9,073 bases of DNA from Methanosarcinales archaeon. Lineage in GTDB: Archaea > Halobacteriota > Methanosarcinia > Methanosarcinales > Methanogasteraceae. Location of the stretch: contig QMVM01000071.1 in assembly GCA_003661105.1 (NCBI GenBank), positions 1 through 9,073 on the forward strand. Direction: 5' to 3'. Positions within the stretch are counted from its first letter, which is position 1. Every line of letters starts with the position of its first letter. This document shows positions 1 to 4,590 of this stretch, piece by piece. The notes under the pieces were generated by a model. It made no database searches and was not told where the DNA came from. It saw only the letters and a list, made by a program, of their open reading frames with translations. Made by a program: the position numbers and the translations under genes.

Positions 1-85
1 CCTTCAGGATTCTTCCGATGGATGAAGAGGTGATGCCCTTGCCAAGACCGCTCATGACCCCGCCGGTGACGATTACGTATTTCAT
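1..85 (-). CDS. pyrG: CTP synthase, N-terminal fragment (cut by window start)
   Basis: CTP synthase makes CTP from UTP, ATP and glutamine, the last step of de novo pyrimidine nucleotide synthesis in the cytosol. Only the first 28 codons are in the window. They read MKYVIVTGGVMSGLGKG followed by ITSSSIGRILK. This is the family's hallmark N-terminus: the hydrophobic strand, the GGV-SGLGKG P-loop-like ATP-binding turn, and the ASSIG-type segment. The start is ATG at 83-85. No Shine-Dalgarno sequence lies just before it, so the transcript may have a short or absent leader. The gene runs out of the window in the same direction as the hicBA pair upstream, but a TATA-like element at 148-155 suggests its own promoter. 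Identity is firm from the N-terminus alone; whether the rest is intact cannot be seen. Confidence 0.94.
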   Translation of the reverse strand, partial: MKYVIVTGGVMSGLGKGITSSSIGRILK

Positions 86-147
86 GATGGGTAATTGGGT
101 GGTCAAATATGTTAAAACATCGGGCGGTATATTCGACTGATGCTTTT

Positions 148-155
148 ATTATATA
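148..155 (-). promoter_or_regulatory. TATA box, likely pyrG promoter
   Basis: Read on the minus strand this is CTATATAA followed by TAAAAG, a good archaeal TATA box. It would start transcription near 125 and leave a leader of about 40 bases before pyrG. A second, weaker box (TTTTAACATATTTG, minus, about 104-117) sits about 25 bases before the pyrG ATG and would give a leaderless message. The stronger box overlaps the region that would encode the last residues of full-length HicA. Confidence 0.5.
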
Positions 156-199
156 GTTTTCAAAATAAAAATATATTCATCTCTTGCCATCCCGACTGT

Positions 200-376
200 T
201 CACATGTTGTTCTTTATGATGGTGACTGGTATTTCTTCGTACTTTGGAATGACTACGGTCCTTCTTGCATTTTTATGATGGAATACTAAATGATCACCTT
301 TCTGTCTGACAAAAATACACCCATATTTTTCGAATATCTTAACCTGTGTCTGCCAATTCGTTGGTTTTATTTTCAT
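200..376 (-). CDS. hicA: HicA-family mRNA interferase toxin, cut short by an in-frame TGA
   Basis: HicA toxins are small double-stranded-RNA-binding-fold RNases that cleave mRNA and are neutralised by HicB. The frame from ATG at 374-376 encodes 58 residues. It carries the HicA signature: an N-terminal helix, a FVRQKGDHLVF core with the catalytic histidine at residue 29 in the G-x-H position, and an RRTVVIP strand. The ATG overlaps the TAA of hicB by one base (TAATG), the usual coupling in hicBA operons. The frame ends IIKNNM-TGA. Past the TGA it continues TVGMARDEYIFIL to a TAA at 149-151, which matches the usual family ending NNMRTxGMxxEEYxxLL. The TGA therefore sits where an arginine (CGA) is expected. 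Whether the short protein is active is unknown. Too short to be found by length alone, but the motif match and operon position make it convincing. Confidence 0.78.
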   Translation of the reverse strand: MKIKPTNWQTQVKIFEKYGCIFVRQKGDHLVFHHKNARRTVVIPKYEEIPVTIIKNNM

Positions 377-654
377 TATAGGATGCCAACAGGGATTGAT
401 AATTCTTCAAATCCTACGATCTTCTTCACTGTGTGCAGCACATCATTCTCTGCAAAATAACCGGCTTCTGTCAAAAAATCTTTTAGCGTGCCAAGTTCGG
501 ATGTTTCTTCCAGTTGTATTCCTATAACCTCACTCAAATTCTTCTTTGCCTCATCAGACGAATGACCGCAGCTTGCAACATCTAATTCCGGGCAATACGC
601 TGTGAACATATTCCCCTCTTTCCAAATCTCGGCTGTGACGATTATTTTTCTCAT
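376..654 (-). CDS. hicB: HicB-family antitoxin
   Basis: HicB binds and inhibits HicA. The 92-residue protein has the family's N-terminal degenerate RNase-H-like fold: a first strand KIIVTAEIWKEGNMFTAYCPELDVASCG, here described in two pieces (residues 3-12 and 16-30), with the characteristic YCPELD/CG turn. A helix with SSDEAKKNLSEVI follows. There is no obvious ribbon-helix-helix or helix-turn-helix after residue 70, so this is the short archaeal form and self-repression of the operon is uncertain. The start ATG at 652-654 has a good Shine-Dalgarno (GAGGG, 661-665, six bases away). The stop overlaps the start of hicA by one base. Antitoxin first, toxin second is a known arrangement for this family. 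Family assignment is good; function follows from the family and from pairing with hicA. Confidence 0.85.
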   Translation of the reverse strand: MRKIIVTAEIWKEGNMFTAYCPELDVASCGHSSDEAKKNLSEVIGIQLEETSELGTLKDFLTEAGYFAENDVLHTVKKIVGFEELSIPVGIL

Positions 655-660
655 GATTGA

Positions 661-665
661 CCCTC
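661..665 (-). promoter_or_regulatory. Shine-Dalgarno of hicB
   Basis: On the minus strand the sequence GTGAGGG lies six bases before the hicB ATG and supports that start. Confidence 0.6.
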
Positions 666-781
666 ACGTTTTGTTTCGGTTGATTTTTGGGTTATGGGCT
701 GTGTGGTAGTTATTCGATGTTGTAGGCGATAAAAGTTAGGTGGTGCGGATTGGGGGCTGTCATGCCACATGGTTTTGACAA

Positions 782-795
782 CCCCACTCTTGGGG
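782..795. other. Small perfect stem-loop in the hicB/TIR divergent gap
   Basis: CCCCA-CTCT-TGGGG forms a five-base-pair stem with a four-base loop. It lies directly before the TATA box at 800-807 in the 293-base divergent gap between hicB and the TIR gene. It could be a regulator site or a chance hairpin. Apart from this and the two TATA boxes nothing else stands out in 655-947. Confidence 0.3.
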
Positions 796-799
796 AGAT

Positions 800-807
800 T
801 TTATATA
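800..807 (+). promoter_or_regulatory. TATA box (upstream) of the TIR gene
   Basis: TTTATATA is a canonical archaeal TATA box. Transcription would start near 828-832, giving the TIR gene a leader of about 115 bases, or serving the unconvincing 28-codon frame that starts at 831. Confidence 0.45.
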
Positions 808-919
808 GACTGAGTTCTATGATGTAATTCATGGGGGATGGAGAATTCTACCATGATCGACACATGGCAACACTTTCGACTGATCGCATGCGAACCATCA
901 TATGCTGGAAACGTTAAGC

Positions 920-926
920 TTATATG
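920..926 (+). promoter_or_regulatory. TATA box (proximal) of the TIR gene, leaderless spacing
   Basis: TTATATG followed by TATAAATA lies 28 to 22 bases before the TIR ATG, the spacing expected if transcription begins at or next to the start codon. The same spacing is seen for the cysteate synthase gene. The only nearby ribosome-binding candidate is a weak GGAAG at 935-939. Confidence 0.45.
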
Positions 927-947
927 TATAAATAGGAAGTAATAATA

Positions 948-1409
948 ATGGTATACAAAGTTTTCATCAGCTACTCAACGAACGACCTCCACATTGCTGA
1001 GCACTTCAAAAAGCTGCTGACACATCCTGCAGTCAAAGTTTTCATCGCTGAATACTCAGTGAGCCCGGGCAGTTCGCTTACTAACGACATTGTCACCGCA
1101 ATCAAGACCTGTGATCTGTTTGTTCTGCTATGGAGTCAAAACTCAATATCCTCTGAGTGGGTTACCCAAGAGATCGGAGTTGCTCGTGGATATGAAAAGC
1201 CCATGCTTCCTATCGTATTGGAGGATGGATTACAGTTACCCGGCTTCATAAAAGAGTTGAAGTATCTGCCAGCATACCGAGACCCCGCAGAATCGTCGAT
1301 TTGGATTCAAAAACATATTTTTGATCGTGCGGATACTCAACAACAGACAAATGCTGTGGTTTTGCTGGGTCTTGGAGCGGCACTTGGTTGGTTGTTCAGC
1401 CAGAAATGA
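948..1409 (+). CDS. Stand-alone TIR-domain protein with C-terminal transmembrane helix
   Basis: TIR domains of prokaryotes are mostly NAD-consuming or NAD-signalling enzymes, many of them effectors in anti-phage defence (Thoeris, TIR-STING/CBASS types). The 153-residue protein is almost all TIR: strand A with the box-1 motif VFISYS and D13 (residues 5-13), a central strand/helix region (residues 29-62), the conserved S-x-x-SSEWVTQEI stretch (residues 63-76) and KPMLPIVL (residues 84-91). Glu75 in WVTQE aligns with the catalytic glutamate of SARM1-like TIRs (WVxKE), so NADase activity is plausible. Residues 136-151 (AVVLLGLGAALGWLF) form one hydrophobic helix followed by SQK, i.e. a tail anchor with the TIR domain in the cytosol. 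No sensor domain and no partner gene (no Sir2, cyclase or SLOG-like gene) is adjacent on the same strand; neighbours are the divergent hicBA pair and a decayed restriction gene. TIR call secure, role inferred. Confidence 0.9.
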   Translation: MVYKVFISYSTNDLHIAEHFKKLLTHPAVKVFIAEYSVSPGSSLTNDIVTAIKTCDLFVLLWSQNSISSEWVTQEIGVARGYEKPMLPIVLEDGLQLPGFIKELKYLPAYRDPAESSIWIQKHIFDRADTQQQTNAVVLLGLGAALGWLFSQK

Positions 1410-1535
1410 AGGAGGAGGTGCCACTCCTAACAACGTGCTTGTGGTTCGATTCGCTCATCCCGAAATGTCTTTGACACTTCGCAAACATACAACACAATAA
1501 GCAAAGTTGCGCTACCCTCTGCAGCGAATACACGC

Positions 1536-1836
1536 TCATCCAACCGACAGATCTCCAGATTCCACCACCCGCACCAGCCCCCAACCCGTACAACTCATAC
1601 ACCCGCGCATCAATCTCCTGAACGGTCTCCGCAATCTCGCGCTCCACCAGCCCCGCCACACCAACCGCAGCCAGATACTCGGTCATGACCTCAATGACGG
1701 CTCGTGCATTCCTGCCAGCACCAGCATAGAACCGCGGCAGCTTGATCGCAAACAGCCGCTCGTAGATATTGCTTATGCCAATCATACCGGGTCTTATGTG
1801 CTCCCTGATGCTATAATACAGGAACTTACGGGAGAT
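1536..1836 (-). pseudogene. Remnant resembling the C-terminus of a type IIG restriction enzyme/methyltransferase, frameshifted
   Basis: On the minus strand the frame open from 1836 (just after a TGA at 1837-1839) encodes FLYYSIREHIRPGMIGISNI, then a basic/helical stretch and the segment REIAETVQEIDARVYELYGL. The last motif (helix, EID-x-x-VYELYGL) is the typical end of Eco57I-like type IIG restriction/modification enzymes and PglX-like methyltransferases, where LYGL is followed by TEEEI-x-V-VE. Here the original frame runs on as GAGAGGGIW, but the +1 frame reads LVRVVESGDLSVG and stops at 1536-1538. That restores the expected ending and marks a frameshift just after LYGL (about 1570-1582). 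No methyltransferase core (NPPY) lies upstream; purB and its partner are there instead. So only a tail of about 100 residues remains. Weak alternative: an unrelated small protein. Positions 1410-1535 hold nothing I can name. Confidence 0.5.
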
Positions 1837-2038
1837 TCAACTCCTCGATCCGGCACTTAAACACATCGATTCTGATGAGAGTCTCCTTTCCCTTGCCACT
1901 TTTGAAGAGATCGCCGACTCTTGCGGCCAACCAAACGCCATTTTCCATGATCTCAAATTCCTTGATCGTCCCTTCGATCTCGCTTATCGGCTTCCCATGC
2001 CCGTGATGCCCTCTCAGAACTTCTTTGCCGGTTCTCAC
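1826..2038 (-). CDS. Hypothetical 70-residue protein coupled to purB
   Basis: I do not recognise this protein. It starts with GTG at 2036-2038, and that GTG overlaps the purB stop TGA in a GTGA, a classic sign of translational coupling, which is the main reason to accept it and its non-ATG start. The N-terminus is basic with a GHHGHGKPISE segment. The rest alternates hydrophobic and polar residues (GTIKEFEIMENGVWLAARVG, then ETLIRIDVFKCRIEEL) as in an all-beta small barrel of the OB or SH3 type. The three histidines in RGHHGHG could bind metal or nucleic acid, but this is only a possibility. It ends at TAA 1826-1828, inside the edge of the restriction-gene remnant. Codon use and GC content resemble purB, so it probably belongs to the resident genome rather than the accessory island. 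Confidence 0.6.
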   Translation of the reverse strand: MRTGKEVLRGHHGHGKPISEIEGTIKEFEIMENGVWLAARVGDLFKSGKGKETLIRIDVFKCRIEELNLP

Positions 2039-3369
2039 GCCCGCGTCCGCAGCCTTGCAACCACCGCGTCCACCTGCCTGACAGCCGTTCCGATGTACTG
2101 GTACGGATCCATCGCAGCCGCAATCTCATCCGCGTCAAGATGTGCGGTAACGGCATCGCGCAGAAGTAGCACGTCCAGAAGATGCATCCCACCCTCATGA
2201 GCCGCAATCGAGCACTCCCTGACGATGCTGTGCGCTTCCTGCCTGCCTATGTGCTCTGCAAGCAAGATCATCACGGATTCTGCCATGTTCAGTCCCTTCA
2301 ACAGATCGAGGTTTCGCTTAATATTCTCCGGATAGAATCTGAGATTAGTTATAATCTTAGTCGTCAGGTTGATCAGATGATCTGTTAGCACAGATGCTTC
2401 CGGAAAGACGATTCGTTCGCAGGATGAGTTTGTGAGATCCCGCTCATCCCAGAGCGTGTTATTCAAAAGTTCCGGCTCAACCATCGCCCGTACGATCCGT
2501 GTAAGTCCGCACACCTGCTCTGATTTGATCGGGTTTCGCTTGTGCGGCATCGTCGAGGATCCGACCTGCTTCTTCCCAAATCCCTCCGATATCTCCGCGA
2601 TCTCGCTTCGCTGCAAGTTTCTCACTGCCGTGCAGATCTTGTCAAGCGTCGTTGTGGTGTTTGCCATCCACATCACGAACTCGGCATGGCGGTCGCGCTG
2701 GACGATCTGGTTTGCAATCTCGACAGACCCGATGCCGAGATATTCCATCGTCTTCTGCTGGATCATGATTCCCGCATCCCCAAACGATGCTTGCGTTCCG
2801 ACAGCGCCACCGATCTTGCCGACAACGAGCCTCGGACGCAGTTGATCCAGCCGGTCGATGTGCCGGTCGATCTCACACGCCCACAGCGCAAACCGCATCC
2901 CGTACGTCGTTGGAACCCCAATCTGCCCGTGCGTACGCCCGGCACAGACCGTCTGCTTGTGCGCATCAGCTTGCCCTACGAGAACATCGAGCAAGCGATT
3001 CAGCTTAGCTCGGAGGATCGATATTGCATCACGGAACTGGAGCGCTGTTGCGGTGTCGAGGATGTCGTTTGATGTCGCACCGAAATGCACCCATCTGCCG
3101 GCATCGCCACACTGCTCAGCGATCGCAAGCACCAGAGCCATCACATCGTGCTGGATCTCGTCCTCGATCGCATTTACCCGGGCAAGCTTTACCGCACCTA
3201 CACTTTCTGCGATAACGGCTGCGTCCCCTGCCGGGAATAGTCCCGCATCCGCTTCTGCCCTTGCAAGCGCGCTCTCCACGGATAGTAGCTTTTCGAGACG
3301 TGTTTCCTCGCTCCACACAGCCTTCATCTCATCTGTCCCGTACCGGTATTCGATTGGGTGAATCGCCAT
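2035..3369 (-). CDS. purB: Adenylosuccinate lyase
   Basis: PurB catalyses two fumarate-releasing eliminations: SAICAR to AICAR in IMP synthesis and adenylosuccinate to AMP. It is a cytosolic homotetramer of the fumarase/aspartase superfamily. The 444 residues match the usual length. Visible motifs in order are HFGATSNDILDT (95-106), GRTHGQIGVPTT with the catalytic His147 (144-155), and the superfamily signature GSSTMPHKRNP (270-280) in the flexible loop carrying the catalytic serine. The protein begins MAIHPIEYRYGT, typical of archaeal PurB with its R-Y-G-T-x-E-M substrate-binding start. No frameshift or missing key residue is seen. The ATG at 3367-3369 has no Shine-Dalgarno; a TATA-like stretch is 23-30 bases upstream, so a leaderless message is likely. 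The stop overlaps the GTG of the next gene, forming a two-gene operon. Confidence 0.97.
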   Translation of the reverse strand: MAIHPIEYRYGTDEMKAVWSEETRLEKLLSVESALARAEADAGLFPAGDAAVIAESVGAVKLARVNAIEDEIQHDVMALVLAIAEQCGDAGRWVHFGATSNDILDTATALQFRDAISILRAKLNRLLDVLVGQADAHKQTVCAGRTHGQIGVPTTYGMRFALWACEIDRHIDRLDQLRPRLVVGKIGGAVGTQASFGDAGIMIQQKTMEYLGIGSVEIANQIVQRDRHAEFVMWMANTTTTLDKICTAVRNLQRSEIAEISEGFGKKQVGSSTMPHKRNPIKSEQVCGLTRIVRAMVEPELLNNTLWDERDLTNSSCERIVFPEASVLTDHLINLTTKIITNLRFYPENIKRNLDLLKGLNMAESVMILLAEHIGRQEAHSIVRECSIAAHEGGMHLLDVLLLRDAVTAHLDADEIAAAMDPYQYIGTAVRQVDAVVARLRTRA

Positions 3370-3377
3370 CTGTTTTG

Positions 3378-3400
3378 TTTATAATAAGTCAAGTTTATGA
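3378..3400 (-). promoter_or_regulatory. AT-rich promoter region of purB
   Basis: On the minus strand TCATAAACTTG (3390-3400) lies about 21-31 bases before the purB ATG, where an archaeal TATA box for a leaderless transcript belongs. A second TTATTATAAAC (about 3378-3388) is too close to the start unless translation starts further in. Neither is a perfect box. Confidence 0.3.
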
Positions 3401-3452
3401 ATATTGCGGTTCATGACACCGTAGGAGGATCGTCGTGCTGAAGACGATTTGG

Positions 3453-3460
3453 TAATATAC
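3453..3460 (+). promoter_or_regulatory. TATA-like box before the 3477 gene
   Basis: TAATATAC ends 17 bases before the ATG at 3477. It is the best TATA candidate in the 107-base divergent gap with purB and would give a leaderless or nearly leaderless message for the five-gene run that follows. An AGGAGGA at 3423-3429 is about 50 bases from the ATG and cannot serve as its ribosome-binding site. Confidence 0.35.
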
Positions 3461-3476
3461 TACAGAACAAGAGATC

Positions 3477-4004
3477 ATGAAAGGAGATATTTTTGATGCG
3501 ATTAGCAGCGATGATGCTTTTGACATACTGAGGCTTATTGCCAGAGAGGATCAAAAGATTGCGAAGAGAATCGAACAGATTGCAATGGAATATCTGAGAG
3601 ATGTCGATATTGAAGATATAGCCTTTGAAGTCTATTTCGCTCTGGATTGCATCGAGGTTGAAGAGGTCTGGAATCGCTCCGGAAACACGAGGGACGGATA
3701 TGTGGATCCGACAGAGATGGCATGGCAGATCTTCGAAGAAGCATTATACTCATTTCGCGATGAAGTGGTAAAGTATCAGAGGCTTTCGATGTATGCTGAG
3801 GCAAAGAAATACTGCTTAGGGATATTAGGCGGAATATATAGATTTGAGAAGGAATCGCCATCAGAGTACAAGGATTGGGCGGTGGATGCTCCGCGCGAAT
3901 ATTTTACACAGGTCATGAAAGAATGGAAGAGCGGGCAAAATAATCCGGAAGACGTTGCCGAGGTCGAAGAGTTCATCAAGAAGAACTTTGCAGGTTGGGG
4001 GTAA
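3477..4004 (+). CDS. Hypothetical 175-residue helical protein, first of a five-gene run
   Basis: I do not recognise a named family with confidence. The protein is acidic and predicted mostly alpha-helical. An N-terminal half (DAFDILRLIAREDQKIAKRI, residues 12-31, then DVDIEDIAFEVYFALDCIEV at 43-62) resembles helical-repeat packing. A central part has a VWNRSGNTRDGYVDPTEMAW stretch, and a C-terminal half holds an aromatic/charged region (KKYCLGILGGIYRFEKES and SEYKDWAVDAPREYF). No signal peptide, membrane segment or catalytic motif is visible. Start: ATG at 3477 follows a TATA-like box. The frame stops at TAA 4002-4004 after FAGWG but stays coherent for 30 more codons (see the next entry), so the protein may originally have been about 206 residues. 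The downstream run of DUF1841-like, acidic, SEC-C and SprT-like genes lies on the same strand with short gaps. Confidence 0.7.
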   Translation: MKGDIFDAISSDDAFDILRLIAREDQKIAKRIEQIAMEYLRDVDIEDIAFEVYFALDCIEVEEVWNRSGNTRDGYVDPTEMAWQIFEEALYSFRDEVVKYQRLSMYAEAKKYCLGILGGIYRFEKESPSEYKDWAVDAPREYFTQVMKEWKSGQNNPEDVAEVEEFIKKNFAGWG

Positions 4005-4097
4005 TCTTATACGTGGTATGTCCGAGTTAAGGATGCAGGAACTCGCCGTGAGGCTGGTTTGGCGATTTATCAGAAGATGCGAAAAGAGGAAAAATGA
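4005..4097 (+). other. In-frame continuation after the TAA of the 3477 gene
   Basis: Directly after the TAA at 4002-4004, in the same frame, 30 codons read SYTWYVRVKDAGTRREAGLA and then IYQKMRKEEK before TGA at 4095-4097. The composition (aromatic start, then a basic amphipathic helix ending in a charged tail) looks like a genuine protein C-terminus and unlike random sequence. The competing frame here (from ATG 4018) gives a much less protein-like, arginine-heavy stretch. Best reading: an original longer gene broken by a nonsense change, or a stop that is read through. Confidence 0.4.
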
Positions 4098-4158
4098 TGA
4101 GAAAGGTTATGGGCGAACCGTTACTGGCATCGAAAAACAACTTGGGAGTGGGATCAAT

Positions 4159-4415
4159 ATGGAAGAGAAAAGAGATGGTGAATGGAGCCCGGTCATCCAT
4201 AATAAGATCGTTGGGATCGTTGAACGACAAATAGCCGAAAACAATCCGAAAGAGTCGAAAGAGACTTTAAAGAGGCTTATAAAATTGGGGTATGATAAGG
4301 ATGAAGCGATCGAAAAATTGGCTCTGCCGTCGTGGGAGAAATCTACAATATCTTGAAATTTCACGAAAAATTTAATGAGAGGCGTTTTGTCGAGAGATTG
4401 CATAGTTTAAAATGA
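4159..4415 (+). pseudogene. DUF1841-like small helical protein, frameshifted in an A-run
   Basis: From ATG 4159 the frame encodes MEEKRDGEWSPVIHNKIVGI and VERQIAENNPKESKETLKRL, then IKLGYDKDEAIEKL. This H-x-x-V-x-x-Q-x-x-x-x-x-P-x-x-x-x-x-x-x-x-RL-x-x-x-G-x-x-x-x-EAI pattern resembles DUF1841-like proteins, whose function is unknown. In the annotated frame it ends abruptly as ALPSWEKSTIS at 4356. In the -1-shifted frame the sequence continues GSAVVGEIYNILKFHEKFNE and RRFVERLHSLK, stopping at TGA 4413-4415. That is the expected family ending (I-G-x-V-x-x-E-I-Y-x-x-L). One extra A in the five-A run at 4313-4317 would restore EKIGSAVVGEIYN and an 85-residue protein. Start: GGAG/GGGATC lies before 4159. 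Family call is from pattern memory. The lesion could be real decay or a sequencing error in the homopolymer. Confidence 0.62.
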
Positions 4416-4420
4416 TAAAT

Positions 4421-4426
4421 GGAGGT
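4421..4426 (+). promoter_or_regulatory. Strong Shine-Dalgarno of the 51-residue gene
   Basis: GGAGGT eight bases before the ATG at 4435 is a near-perfect match to the archaeal anti-Shine-Dalgarno. It is the best ribosome-binding site in the window and the chief reason to accept the short gene that follows. Confidence 0.7.
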
Positions 4427-4434
4427 TACTTAAC

Positions 4435-4590
4435 ATGAAGGGGGATGGCATAACGTTAAAAAATATGCCTGATTATTTTATTGAGCAGAGCGAAGAGGAA
4501 GGGTTGGACTATACAAGAATGTACCTCGGACCGGAGGACGCTGAACCCGTAGGATGTAGAGATTCCGAAGAAGATGCCACTGATTGGTAA
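4435..4590 (+). CDS. Hypothetical 51-residue acidic protein
   Basis: Unknown function. The frame from ATG 4435 to TAA 4588-4590 encodes a protein starting MKGDGITLKNMPDYFIEQSE and ending EEDATDW. It has 15 acidic against 4 basic residues, a single cysteine and no membrane segment. Support: an excellent Shine-Dalgarno eight bases upstream, a stop codon directly abutting the next start (TAA-ATG), and a position filling the gap between the DUF1841-like gene and the SEC-C gene. Its first four residues (MKGD) equal those of the 175-residue protein at 3477, probably by chance. The strong acidity would fit a nucleic-acid-mimicking or partner-binding peptide, but nothing shows this directly. It is too short for length-based gene calling. 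Confidence 0.6.
   Translation: MKGDGITLKNMPDYFIEQSEEEGLDYTRMYLGPEDAEPVGCRDSEEDATDW

Noticed and set aside
831..917. 28-codon frame MGDGEFYHDRH... between two TATA boxes upstream of the TIR gene
   Set aside because: The TATA spacing would allow a leaderless start, but there is no ribosome-binding site, no recognisable motif, and it lies in a probable TIR leader.
1411..1470. AGGAG/CTCCT hairpin after the TIR stop and a T-loop-like GGTTCGATTC near 1442
   Set aside because: The stem has only five pairs and no T-run follows. The T-loop-like sequence has no matching T-stem, anticodon arm or acceptor stem, so neither a terminator nor a tRNA is supported.
1507..1860. 117-residue plus-strand frame
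   Set aside because: Antisense shadow of the restriction-tail remnant and the GC-rich minus strand; proline/arginine/histidine-rich, with no start signal.
2432..3361. Several long plus-strand frames opposite purB
   Set aside because: Mirror frames of a GC-rich coding strand. purB on the minus strand has all family motifs; the plus-strand frames have none.
3955..4158. N-terminal extension of the DUF1841-like frame, up to an ATG at 4018 or earlier
   Set aside because: The encoded stretch is arginine-rich and not protein-like, whereas another frame here gives the coherent tail of the 3477 gene. The family-like part begins shortly after 4159.
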